This document shows positions 24,251 through 35,756 of a stretch of 56,655 bases of DNA, one piece after another (the stretch's first letter is position 1; each line of letters opens with the position of its first letter). Under the pieces are notes generated by a model, which made no database searches, was not told the origin of the DNA, and saw only the letters and a program-made list of their open reading frames with translations. Made by a program: the position numbers and the translations under genes. The DNA comes from Gnetum montanum (taxonomy: Eukaryota; Streptophyta; Gnetopsida; Gnetales; Gnetaceae), in assembly GCA_015680685.1 (NCBI GenBank), contig MNCI01007628.1, positions 6,625 through 63,279 on the forward strand. Reading direction: 5' to 3'.

Positions 24251-25240
24251 TGAATCATTTGTAGAAACTAGCATGTCCCAAAAATGCATGTAAACTTTTG
24301 ACCTTCATGAGAGGAGTAAGATAGGTGATAAGCCTTATTTTATTAGAGTCTACCAAGATTTCCCTCTTGCTGACAATGTGGCCTAACAAAACACTAGTAG
24401 AGATCATGAAATGACACTTTTTGCAAGATAATCTAGGGCATTTATCAATACACCTATGCAAGACTAATTCAAGATGACATAAAGCATTAGAGAATGAATC
24501 ACCATAGATTAAAAAATCGTCCATGAAAACTTGAAGAAAAGAAACAATCATATATGAAAAAATAGATTCATAGTTCTTGGAAATGTAGCAGAAGTATTAC
24601 ATAGCCCAAAGGGCATTCGTCAAAATGCAAATGTCCCCCACAGTATGGTAAATGTTGTTTTATGTTGATCTTCAAGGCAATAGAAATTTGATTATAACTT
24701 CTAAAACCATCAAGAAAAGAATAAAGTTTGTGCCCTTGAAGCTTATCTAGAACCTAAATATGGGAGTGACAAGTAATCATTTCTTGTCGATTTATTTAAT
24801 TCACAAAAATCAATACAAACATGCCACTTACCTAGCTTTTTAGGCACCATTGTAATAAGGATAATTCACTTAGAATTAGAAATCAAATAAATAATAACTA
24901 CCTAAAAAAATTTCAAAAGTTCATCTTTTATTACTTTCTTCATAGCTCACTTTAGCCTCCTACATTGTTGTTTTTATAGTTTAGCCTTAGCCTCCAAATG
25001 GAAATGCTATTGAATAATGGATGAAGAAATCTCTATCTTAAGATCCAAATGTGACCAAGCAAAAGCCTCAAGAGAACCCGTTAAAACCTAAATCAATCTC
25101 TACTATTGAAGAGTTAATTAAACTTGAGCTAATGATTAAAGGTTTATTCTACTAAGCAAAAATATATTTTAAGTGAAAAGGAATTTCCTTTAAATCTAAA
25201 CTTACCTCCTCATCATTCATCATAGAAGAATAATTCTCTT
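24251..25240 (-). pseudogene. Element F reverse transcriptase
   Basis: The frame 24551-24255 holds the catalytic FMDDFLIYGDSF motif with both aspartates, then LELVLHRCIDKC, KKCHFMI, LGHIVSKREI and SLHAFLGHASFY, the hallmarks of an Athila-type RT. Upstream, past stops and shifts (24560-25240), the pre-RT block LDLKEIPFHLKYIFA and fragments of fingers and palm can be traced. It would copy the element RNA together with the RNase H. It is now non-functional. Confidence 0.85.
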
Positions 25241-25443
25241 ATTTAAATGGATGCTTATCATTCAAGACATCTTCTACTTGAATACATAGGATTTATCTTT
25301 TTAGACCCATGGTTACATCTTTGTACTCTTTCAACATCAGTACATGATACGCTTTATCCAAATCACATAATTTAGAGGAAACCATATTTGTTACAACAGA
25401 ATTAACCATATTGAGTTCATCAAACTAGAATTGGTTATCAAGA

Positions 25444-25929
25444 TTATATAAACTTGACTAAAAAATTCACATTTGAAAGTGTTAAGATCATCAAGTTAGT
25501 TTTCACATAGATAACCACATCCATTTTTACCACCATGGGCTTGCCTAAAATTAGAGGATAAATATTATTTAGAGAAGATGTATAACAATCTAGCACAATG
25601 AAATCAACAAGATATAGGGTTTTATCCATTTGTATCAAAATATCCTTAACAATACCTTTTGAATAAATAGTAGACCCATTTGCCAAAGAAAAAGTAATGT
25701 TAGTAGGTTTAATATGATCATAACCAAATGATTGATAAATATAAAATGACATAATATTTACACTAGCCCTTAGATCTACTAATGCATGATGAAGCTCCCT
25801 ATTACAAATCATACAAGCAATCATAGAACTACCTAGATCCTTTGCCTTTTTAAGTATCCAAGCATTTAAAATATTTGTGATGTTCTTACCAAGGCTAATA
25901 TGCTTGGGTATTCTAATTTTCTTCTTCAT
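25444..25929 (-). pseudogene. Element F aspartic protease
   Basis: A 161-codon open frame. The active-site loop reads ALVDLRASVNIMSF where Athila proteases have the form LCDLGASVxLMP. The catalytic Asp is kept but Gly is replaced by Arg. Downstream SLANGSTIYSKGIVKDILIQ and FIVLDCYTS, then PLILGKPMV, match the flap and the second conserved block (ILGRPFL-like). It lies between gag and RT, as expected in a gag-pro-pol polyprotein. Confidence 0.8.
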
Positions 25930-25968
25930 AGAACAAGGTTCCTTATGGTTTTTAACATATTGAAGAGC

Positions 25969-28545
25969 CTATTTAATGACTTTTAACAAGGGAACATGTA
26001 AGATTACATCTTTGAAGAGGTTTTCTAGTTGCTTATCATGTCCCTCATTTGATTCTAACATATGAGGACAAGGTGTCTGTGAAGGAGAATAGTCATTAGA
26101 TTCATCTAAATGAACTATTGTGGTAGGTCCTTCCTTCATAGGAAGATTCCTTGCAAATATCCATTTAGATTTATCCTCTAACACTTTGTTCCTAATAGAC
26201 CTTTGAGAGGAGGCTTGATGATCTACAATTTTTCCACTTCTAGCAACCACATTACATTGATCTATTTTACTTGAAAAAAATATGTGCAATTCCTATCTAC
26301 CTTGATACTTAGGGTTTCTTACTATTTGTTCTAGTACCATATCTTTAGGTTGTATAGCTTGAATAAGCTTAATTATATGATCATTTTTTGCTACAATGTA
26401 TGTTGTAAACTCTCATTTTTTTGTAGCATTTGCTATTGAAAGTCATGGCTTTGGTTGGGTCTTTAATATTGGTTAAAATTATTATTATAACTTTGATAAT
26501 TTGACCTAAATGGAGGATGTAACTAGTAATTTTGGTTTTGATTAGAATTCCATCCCCTACCTTGCAAAGTTGAGCCTTTTTCTTATACACCTTGACTTCC
26601 TACAACATTAACTTGTTTTTAAATAAATGGAAAAATGAGACAATCATGGGTAGTATGGTAAGTCTCCTAACAAATTACAAAAGCATAAGGAAAATCCATA
26701 CCTCTAGCCTAAGGTTAGTTAGCATTATGAATTCCTTCATTAGTACAAATGGATGATGATTGTTGTTGAAACTACGAAGACTGAGCCTACACAATAGTAT
26801 TAGTAGGCATAGATAAAGATTATATTTGCTATTAATCTCTTCAATATGTTTTGTCAAACCTTTCATCATCATATATTCTAACATATTGGCCTTTTTATTA
26901 GTAGGCCAACTCTTTCTCTAATACATTATTTGATCTAATGCATCAAACGCTACCTTAGGTATCATCCACATAATTGTGTTGCAACAAGTAAAATCAATAC
27001 TCTACATCATGTAACAAGTGTCAAACTATCAAGAAAAAATCCTAACAATTGATACTCTAGAAAGACATGATCTACGTTCCTTACCCTTATGTCCTTAAAA
27101 AGCACTCCCAAGCTTATTCATAAGTCTTATTTTCTTACTGTTGGAAGCCTAAAAGTTGTTTCTTTTCCTGATGAATTTTTTGCAAAAGATAAAAATTTAT
27201 TTAAACATTCATCCTTAAACCTTTCCTAGGACTGAATAGAGTATTTTTTTAATGACATATATCATGATGATACACAATATTTAAAAGCAAGGAAAAAGAC
27301 ACTCATTTTAGTATGTTTTGTAACATTATTACCACATGTTACTATCAATGTATCAAAGGCTTGTATATCTTCTTTATCTGTACCATAAAATTATAGAAAT
27401 GGTGCTAATTTTTTTATTTTAACAACTTGTCCAATAGGCAACAAAAGAGGGGAAAGAGTGGTAGTTGATTTCCTTCCTATTAAGTCCTTCAATGAAAGTT
27501 GATTAGACATTCCTGGATAAGGGAGTTGATTTTGAAATCATAAAAATCAATTAAATTGGTTGCCTAGAGGTACTAAATGACTAGGAAAATGGTGTGATAT
27601 TTGGTGAAGTCTTTGTTATGGAATTTGTGATGGAGGCATAGGTTGAGGCATATATTGTGTTTGGGCAGCATGCACATTAAACATAGTTTGTACACTTTGG
27701 AGAAAATTCATCAATGCTTGTGTATTAGAGTAAGGCTGTTAGGGTACTTGCATAAATGAATTTTTATATGGTATTTCTGGTGAAATGGTTGGGTTGTAAG
27801 ACATAGAAATAGGTTGTGGATTAAAAGGAATGATGGGTTATGCCATTAGTTGATGAATATGAGCAATATTGGGGTAATTCATATGAATAATAGGTTGTCC
27901 AATTTGAGAAATAATAGGGGGAATAGTTGATATGATAGGCACTTATGTTGGAATGGAGAAAGAGTGAGAGATTGGTTAATTAGCCAAAGGTGGTCATGTA
28001 TTTTGGGTAGCCTATATTAAGGCATTCAACAAGGTTTGCTAAGTGGCTTGTAGATGTTGTTGATGTAATTACTATTGATGTAAAATGTTAGATGGATAAT
28101 TGGGAGTATTTTCATGGTACATAGCACTAACTTGTGAAGGGGTAGATTGATTGAAAGATGATGGACTAGCAATTTGTGTGATTAGAAAAAAGGTAGATTA
28201 TGTGGGTGGAGTAGAGCCTAATTAACTCATAGAATTTAAAACTGATGTGTCAAATCCAAATTTATTAGGCATACCAATAGTCATGAAAATTTGATTAGGT
28301 TGGGTAGAATTATGAAGTAAGGTTGAGAACTAAGTTCCACTAGTAGTTAGGATAATTGGATTATTAAGTTGATCAACAATATTCATCCTAGTGACTATAA
28401 TTTCTAGAGTTTATGGATCTACTTGTGAAAGTGGTGGTCCTTCTTGCCTTAATAGACTTTACCCTTGTTGACTTTTGGAACTCCTTGATGAAGATGACTC
28501 ATCTAAAAATATTAGAATCTTTTTAGTTCTTCTCTCAGGTACATA
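25969..28545 (-). pseudogene. Element F gag region
   Basis: A long decayed minus-strand gag. A start-like MSNQLSLKDLIGRKSTTTLS (about 27511) is followed by KLAPFL, FYGTDKEDIQAFDTL and HTKMSVFFLAFKY, which fits the capsid-like core of gypsy gag. The upstream part to 28545 is Met/Gln/Pro-rich and low in complexity. 26289-25969 is a Ser/Pro/Asp-rich linker to the protease. Many stops are present. Confidence 0.6.
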
Positions 28546-28887
28546 TGAAAAAATTACAGTATCATGAAAAAATCTTTGATCTTTCTCATGAATCCAAACC
28601 ATAAACCTATAAAGAAATGTTAACTAGAGAAGAAAAAATGAAAGGAAAAAAAATAAAAACAAGAAACCAAAAGAATCATTGAGTGTTGAAAAGTGTTTTA
28701 TGAATCATTATTATTTTCAAATCAAGAAGAAACATATGAAAATCAATTAATGTCACTTGAAATTTTTAACAATTCTAACATACACAAATTGAAATATTGA
28801 TTAGAACCCATACATAGAGTAATTAAACAAATAAAAATAGAAATTGAACAAAGTTAAAATTTGAGAGAATATCATCATAATCCATGG

Positions 28888-28905
28888 CTATCACAACACT
28901 ATCAA
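28888..28905 (-). promoter_or_regulatory. Element F primer-binding site, tRNA-Asp type
   Basis: Five bases inside the 5' LTR, the minus strand reads TTGATAGTGTTGTGATAG. Aligned with a tRNA-Asp-type site (TGGCGCCGTTGCCGGGG), the TG and GTTG core match and most differences are C-to-T or G-to-A. Similarity stops after about 18 nt, as in a normal site. Confidence 0.5.
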
Positions 28906-28910
28906 AATCT

Positions 28911-29585
28911 TGCTTATTTCTTATGTTCCTATGTTGTAGAATTGTGGAAGTTAAATCGAACAGAGGTTTGTGGGTTATGTGGGGTTAATTACTAAAATTA
29001 TGGTGAAAAATGCATGAAATAAATTCAATTTTAAGCATGAAAAACAACTATATTATTATTTAAGAATCTTTGATACCAATCAATATAATTCAATAAAATA
29101 ATTCCTTACTCCTCTAAATCTCTATTCCTCTATATCTCTTTTAGAAATCTCTTTTGTATATCTTCTTATTCTTCTTTTGTTCCTTTTGGTGCATGCCTTA
29201 TAATCTTGCTTTGATTTGACATTGAAATGGCTTCAGTTGATGATTAGAATAACATTTGTCTAATAGTTGTGACCTAAAATGCGAGCTATATTAGGTGGCA
29301 TCTCATACCCTGAAGAAGAATTATGAAGCCAGTTGACCACTACTAGTGACTATGTCTAGTAGTCTTCATGAGACATTTCCAATGGTCAAATAATTAAATC
29401 CTAACAACCTAATAACCAATTAGGCTTAGAGGATTTCCATGGGCTATGAGTTCCATGCCTTCATAGCTCTATTGTTGTCTCCACCTATGGTAGAGGTGCA
29501 TGTCACATGAGGTCACAACCGCCTATTGCTAATCAAAACACTTAATGAAACCAAGTCAAAAGGAAAATTAATTCATATCCTAACA
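28911..29585 (-). repeat. Element F 5' LTR
   Basis: Partner of 11440-12113: TGCTTATTTCTTATGTTC at one end, ATCCTAACA at the other. It should carry the promoter of element F, read to the left. Neither copy has a striking TATA box. Confidence 0.9.
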
Positions 29586-30299
29586 AAATAGAATAATGAC
29601 AACATGCTATATGTAATATAGAACATGTATGATTATTTCTTCAATAACATGAACAAGAACTACTACTTCTACTATACTTGCCTATTCAATCTACTATGCA
29701 TAAGTCATATTCAAGGTGTAGTGTATGATTCCTTTATTATACTATTGATTCCTTTTCTCCATTATTATTAATTTATTTCACTAGTAGCATAACATATTAT
29801 ATGTAAGCAATGACTTCTAGTATCTCAGGAACCTTAGAGTGAAGCCACCTATGATACCTACCTATGGAAGGATCCTGTTTCATACTATTTTTGATAAAGA
29901 TGCATAGATGTAGTTGAAATGTAGTAGTAGTTAATAGCTTCAATTGAAAAAGTGATTTGGAATGATACAAATTGACATATCTAGTGAGCTCTAGTCATTT
30001 AGAAACATGCTTATTATTACAATGCATCTGTTCACATCTTAATTACAACTTACCATTTCAAGTCTTATTATATCAATTACAACATTTTTCATAAAATGAT
30101 ACCATATTTGATATGGAATGACATCATTTTGAAATGGGGACATGATAGTTAATAATTAAACCACCAAGGTATCAAACTTTTATGCTCTTTATGTTTGCAA
30201 TGATGCACATAGCATTGGTTTTTTATGATTAGTTGGTGGATAGAGCTAGCATGAGGTATGTGGATTGAATGATGATGAGACATCTTGGAGGTTGAAACA
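29586..30299. other. No gene recognised
   Basis: AT-rich spacer between element F and the LTR-like sequence of copy B, without motifs or repeat partners that I can see. Confidence 0.4.
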
Positions 30300-31298
30300 C
30301 TTTCAAGAATTTCAATTGTAAATAGGGAGGTCTGATAACCAAGTTAAGGAAAAAGAGGAAGCTTGAGCCCCTTTAATGTAATTTTGATGTAACTCTAATT
30401 GGATTCAAGAGTGAAAGAAATGCCTAGAATTCCTCTCAAAGATGTTTCCATGTAACCCTATTTCATTGTAATCCTAAGCCATTCTCATGTCAAATTATTT
30501 ATAGCCTAGCATATGGTATAAATTGTAATTCATAGCATAAATCACAAAATATGTTATGAACTATGCTAGCTAGCATAAATAAAAATTACGTTAGTAATTA
30601 TACCATCTAGCATAAACTAAATTTATGATGCATGTCATGATAGCTAGCATAAAAACATGAAATATGCTATAAGTTGGCTAGCATAAACCATAGAAAAAGC
30701 TACATCATGTCTATTAGCATAAATTTCAAAAATGCTAGGGATGATTCTAGAAAAATTTTCATGTGAAAGTCAAGAAGAAAAAAAATTAAGTGGCTTATAA
30801 AAGCATAAACCAATGCCATCTTTGGGGCATCTAGACCTTTTATCACTTTGGCATCTTTGAGCATTAGGGATCTTTCAACACTTGAAACTTGTTGTAACTC
30901 CCAAAGAGATCATCCAACATAGAATGGATAGAGCAAGGTGACTTTGTGATCCTAGTGAAGCACACTCCATCTGTCAATGCCCCAAATCATCTAACAACAA
31001 TTTCATAGAGACTTCCAAAGTCTCTATTGTAAGGCTTGAATGAAAATTGGAGAATTCTAAAGTCTTTGTTACAACTTCTAGGTGCAAATCAACATTGTGA
31101 AACACTTTTGGACAAATAGATATGTATTTTCTAAACTTTGATTTTTAGATTAATATAATTTTGTAGTGTTTTGGACTATTTTTATTACTATTTTTTACAT
31201 TGGATATTTATTTACTTGCAAATTTGGCACATTAATTGTTGTTCATGTATCTCTCATTCGTTCATGCTACTCATGTTAAGCTAGTAATAGATCTCACA
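30300..31298 (+). repeat. Putative 5' LTR of copy B
   Basis: A plus-strand promoter-like arrangement: a tandem repeat (30533-30722), a TATAAAAG box (30796-30803), then about 500 bp resembling R/U5 that ends in CA at 31298, just before a Tat-like primer site. No second copy is present to confirm the boundaries, and the start is arbitrary. Confidence 0.45.
30533..30722. repeat. TAGCATAAA repeat, ~36-bp period
   Basis: TAGCATAAA (with little variation) occurs at about 30533, 30571, 30608, 30645, 30679 and 30714, spaced 34-38 bp. It lies just upstream of the TATA box at 30796, where U3 enhancer repeats of LTRs are often found. Confidence 0.7.
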
Positions 31299-31304
31299 GT
31301 CTTT

Positions 31305-31322
31305 TGGTGATCAGCTGGATCA
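31305..31322 (+). promoter_or_regulatory. Putative Tat-type primer-binding site
   Basis: TGGTGATCAGCTGGATCA resembles a decayed TGGCGACTCTGCTGGGGA, the site used by many Tat/Ogre elements, allowing one gap and several transitions. It lies 6 bp after a CA that could end the LTR, and upstream of gag of copy B. Confidence 0.4.
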
Positions 31323-31739
31323 TCAAAGGTGTCTCAAATCTTTTGGGCCTATAGATCTTGAGGTTAACCTATTTTGTATAGAAGAAGGACCTTTCCCTAT
31401 TTTCTTTGCCAAAGTGCAATCACTAGTTTTTGCTATTTTCATTTTAGCATATTTGTTGTGTAATTGCCTATTTTTGATATTTTTGTTGTAGCATGATGGC
31501 CTATGAATTTTCTTGAGCATTTAATGCACTAGCATATTTGCTATTATTTTAGTGTATTTAGCACTAATGTGAATATCCACTCTTGCTAAAAGTGCCTTTT
31601 GCATAACGTAAATCTTGGATCATGTTGATCCTAAAGCATATTGACATTTTAGCCTTTATTTTCATTTATTTTGACAAAATTCCTAGTTTATATTAAAGTT
31701 AAGTATGCTATTACAAAAGAGGCCATACAAAAATATGCT

Positions 31740-31945
31740 AAAGCCTATTTTCACATTTACATTGAAGTTTTTTTTATTTTCTACATTTACAATAAAGCCT
31801 ACTTTTAAATTTACACTAAATCCTTTTTATTTTTACATATACCTAAAGCCTATTTTGACATTTACATTGAAGCCTTTTTATTTTTTCATTTACACTGAAG
31901 CCTATTTTTATATTTACACTGAACCTACTATCTTACATTTACAAT
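31740..31945. repeat. AAGCCTATTTT..ACATTTACA minisatellite
   Basis: About eight units of 24-29 bp built on AAGCCTATTTTTACATTTACACTG lacking strict length. It lies in the leader between the primer site and gag of copy B. The 102-codon frame over it is low-complexity and not a gene. Confidence 0.75.
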
Positions 31946-32059
31946 ATACATTGAGGTTCTACATTCACATTGTTGTGACCTACACCATCTTTGCAAAATC
32001 TATTTATCCTTAATTATTTATTCCTTCTTCCTAAACCATTTTACCTTAGGACATCGTTG

Positions 32060-33660
32060 ACATGGCCAGGAACTAGGATTTTGCCTATATCTATAATCCA
32101 AAAGATCCCACTATTGTTGAATGTTGACATTCCCTTGGGCATTTGGGTCGAAGCCCTGCACATGCTAATATCTATGAAGAATACTATGATTTTATTTGTG
32201 CTAAGATACAATATGGTCTACACATGCCACATAAGGCATTAGAATCTAAATGCTCTATGAGCACATCCATAGAAATGGGAAGGAATACATTCCTTCCCCT
32301 TATGACCACATAGAACTGTTGGAGTTGTATATGCATATGCTAGCCTAATTGGTTGACATCTATGATGAATTCAAGGCTAGTGAGAAAGCAAGTTTAGAGA
32401 GAGATCAGGATGATCAAGATGGATTAGGGGGATATTATGAAATTGATCCTCACCTAGAGGATATTTTGTAATAATCGATCCTTGATTCATCCATGTCTAA
32501 CCTGTTGCATTCCACTTCTATGATAAAGTCTTGGAAGCAAGTTGGCCTACCAAAATCTACACCACTATCAACATACCCATGAACCCAACTACTTAACATG
32601 CATTAATCAATCAACCAAGAGAAAATCCCAAAGAAGACATGAATAAGGGGCCTAAGCAATACATGTTAAAACATGAAGTGAAAATTCTAGGAAGGATCGA
32701 GGAAGTTAAAGCTACCAAGGTTGAAAAATCACAAACCAATGAAAAGGAATTCCTCATGGCAATGAAACAAGTAAAAATATTTCTAAAATAAAAGAACACA
32801 TCATTGAGCCTCTACAAATCAGTTATGACCTTCCTTGCTCATAGAGAAGCATTAGTTAAAATGTTGACTTCTATCTCCATGAGTAAAAGCATGTCTAGTA
32901 GAGAGGAGTCAATTCAATTTGTTATTATGACACCTCTACTTAAAGAAGGCCAAATACATTTCATGCTAATGTTTCATGACAATGAGGTTAAAATCAATCC
33001 TCAAAATGGTAAAGTGTTGCTTGCCCCCCTTTTCATTACCATACCTATTAGCTAGTACAAAGTTCACCATGTTCATGTTGATGATGGAGAAGTTACAAAT
33101 GCAATCCCTTTGTTCATCGTTGAATGCTTGGACCTAGTTGAAAACATGCAAGAAAACTCTACTTCCATTCTCAAATCCTTCAATAGATTGCGAGTAGCAT
33201 TAAGAGGTTTGATTTCATTAGACTTTGTTGCTAGGGAGTGATTTCTTACATCTGCTAACTTCTTGGTAGTTGAACAAACACATGGTTTCAACTTAGTTCT
33301 ATTACTTTCATGGTTAGCAGGAGCATAAGAAATCTCTTCCACTATTCACTAAGAAATATACCTACCTTATGAAAGTGGTAAAATAGTAATTCATGAGGAC
33401 AACACGTTTTCCCTATCAGTTAACAATGTTGATATCAAACAAGGATTCAAGGCGGAATTTAAAGATGAAATTATCATTACCAATGATGAACCTGATACTA
33501 GGGGTGGAATTAATGATATTGTAAATATTAGCACTGAGACATTAGATGAAACTTGAGAACAACTCCCATTTAGCATTATGAGTGAAGGAAATGGGGAATA
33601 TTGAATCATGCAAGAAGAGCTCCATGAACTTCCTAATCTATCCAAGATCAAGAAACAACA
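32060..33660 (+). pseudogene. Ty3/gypsy gag-protease, copy B
   Basis: A plus-strand relative of copy A (2879-6509). Gag begins near 32060 (MARN...YNPKDPTIVEC), then YDFICAKI and YDHIELLELYMHMLA. The capsid middle and zinc knuckle are missing: after about 32470 the sequence passes directly to the region before the protease (LKHEVKILG, MAMKQVKIFLK). The protease block (32804 onward) has SLYKSVMTFLAHREALVKML, then KINPQNGKVLLAPLFITI. Next are HVDDGEVTNAIPLFIVECL (active-site region, D-D-G-E) and FNLVLLLSWLA. It ends with SEGNGEY and NLSKIKK and a stop at about 33660. The same end is seen in copy A, in a shifted frame. Multiple stops and shifts make it non-functional. Confidence 0.75.
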
Positions 33661-34223
33661 TTGTAATTAATACTTATACCCTTGCATACCAATGATCTCT
33701 TGTTTACTTTGATAGTATTGCATTATTTTTTTAGTTTTTACTTTTATTTACATATTTCCTTCCAAGTCTATTTTCTACCTATTCTAGTATAGTTGTATTT
33801 AAAATTACATTATCCTTTGATTCATATTTATGCTCAATTTGCAGTTTGTATTTATTATTTTATGCAAAAAGATAAAATATAAACATATATAAAAATAAAA
33901 ATGAAATAAAAATTGTAGTAAGAAAGTGGCACAAAACTAAAATGTAACAAAGTGAACCAAAATATGAATCAAGGAGTTTATAAAAAAATACAATGTCTCT
34001 AAAAATCATAAAGGTTAATAAAAAAAAATAGTATAAGTTAGTAGCCATAACATATCAAAACATTATAGATCATGTGCAAAATAATGTAATCAAGTCATAG
34101 AAGAGGAGGGATGTTTCCATAGCCATCATCATCATTGTCATTACCTAGAACTTGCAAATAAAACAAGTAAACATGTGACCACCAGTCATATTAGTAATCA
34201 TGAATTGTCGCAACCAAAAAAAT
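33661..34223. other. Non-coding 3' side of copy B
   Basis: T-rich to about 33850, then A-rich (33850-34060). No gene. The switch in strand composition suggests that two different sequences meet here, but no boundary motif is visible. Confidence 0.4.
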
Positions 34224-35756
34224 TGATCACTAGAAAACTGATAGATCTCGTGTAGTAGCCTCAACCCTGAATCCCTAGGGCCTCTAAAAAATGGGATTTG
34301 AGATGCCTTGGTGGTCCAACAAATCACCCAAGGATTGACGAAATGCAAAATAGAGATTTGAGAAAATATAATGCAAAAATTACAAATTTGTAAAATAGAA
34401 AGCAAATGTAGATTGTAAACAAAAATGAAACTTTAGAACTTTACTAAAAAAATAAAGAATAAGTTTTAGAAATACGTATAAGAAATGCCCATGAAAGAGC
34501 AAAGGAGGATTTACTAGAATAGGAGTTCAAAGCCTATTGAAGGTGATGTGATCTACTCCATGATATGGGTACCAAGTCACTCTTGTGCTTTTGAATCTCC
34601 TTTGCTACAAATTGTAGATCTACAATTTGGGTTACTNNNNNNNNNNNNNNNNNNNNNNNNNGGGTGGGCGGCGGGCGGTGAGAAAAGTGAGAAATTTTGC
34701 TACCAGACTACTCCACATTGGGGGTTGGGGATCCTGAAAATGCAGCATTGACACCAAAAATCCATAAGTCTTAGGGGGGTTGCAAAGGATACAATGCTTC
34801 CACATTGGGATTTAAGAGAATGCAAGCATGGGAAATTGCAAGGACTCTTGAATGCTTAAAATGCCTAAGTGTGGAAATGTCAAAAATCTTGAATTACTAA
34901 AGAGTCTAGAAAAATGCCAATGGTATAGAATTGAAAAAAGTGTGAACCTTGTAAATGGTATTTGAGGCTAGTTTTTATAGGTTTGAAGCCATGAATGGTG
35001 TTGTAAAATAGTTGTAATTTTGCTACATAATTTCTAAAAATCAGCTGTTAAATTGCTACAAATTTTTGCTTGATACAGGTGAGATGGATACCCAAATTTG
35101 GAGGGTTACCATATATAGTAAGTGCAAAACCCCCATGGCCATTCCATTTACTATAAATAGTAATGAGGACACACCTTCTAAGTTGGAGATGAATCTTCCA
35201 TGTTGAGCCTTCTACCATGCTCATTGAAGTGGTTGATCAACATTGGAATGCATGAAGTGATGAAATTTGACTTTTGTGGTTTTCATGCTGGGGGCATGCA
35301 GTTTCCATGTTGGGGTTGGAGCCTCCATGTTGGGGGAAACTTCCATGCTAGTGGGGTGAGGAAGATAAGGTTTCCACACTAAAGGGGAAACCTCCATCCA
35401 TCCATGTTGGGGGTAGATGAGATTTACCCCTTGGAGATATTTCTAGCATAGAAAAGTGTATACCCCCCATAAAGCCCATCAAATTACCATTTTTGGCTTT
35501 CCAAAATGCATTTTTAACCCCCCCTCCCAAGCCAAAATATAGATACTATGTGACTTTTTTTGCTTGGGGAATGGGACTTTGACTAGTTATGAGGCATTTT
35601 TTAGCCCCAAAGATATGGAATATGTGAGATTACCCCTCTTGTATTACAATCTTCACATTTACAACAAAGTTTTATCTCGAGTTTCATGGGGTGAAAGATA
35701 CATGATGAAAATTGGCCATAACATGTATATTTTTGTGGTGTATAAATGCAACATCA
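34224..35756. repeat. Element E left end repeat
   Basis: It aligns with 42794-43829: CTCAACCCTGAATCCCTAGGG near the start, GGAGTTCAAAGC, CATAAGTCTTAGGGGGG, GGTATTTGAGGCTAGTTTTT, and TTTACTATAAATAGTAA (a TATA-like, nearly palindromic box at about 35148). A tentative end AACATCA is at 35756. An N gap (34637-34661) followed by GC-rich sequence interrupts it. Its last third already contains copies of the CCATGTTGGGG motif of the adjacent array. Confidence 0.75.
34637..34661. other. Assembly gap (N run)
   Basis: 25 undetermined bases, followed by GGGTGGGCGGCGGGCGGTG, which is absent from the matching position of the other repeat (about 43211) and may be low-quality sequence. Confidence 0.95.

Larger units (their letters stand above)
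11440..29585 (-). mobile_element. Element F: Athila-like Ty3/gypsy retrotransposon
   Basis: Two direct repeats (11440-12113 and 28911-29585), both with TG/CA ends, bound a minus-strand element. In element order: 5' LTR, tRNA-Asp-like primer site, gag (about 28545-25969), protease, RT, RNase H, integrase, a long 3' region, polypurine tract and 3' LTR. Athila affinity rests on the RT core (FMDDFLIYGDSF, KCHFMI, LGHIVSKREI), on LDLKEIPFHLKYIFA ahead of the RT and on the long region between pol and the 3' LTR. A LINE sits inside the integrase. I found no matching 5-bp target duplication (CATGT before, AAATA after), so one flank may have been rearranged. All genes are decayed. Confidence 0.85.

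Noticed and set aside
31705-32013. 102-codon plus-strand ORF
   Set aside because: It is a translation of the 24-29 bp minisatellite and has repetitive low-complexity composition.
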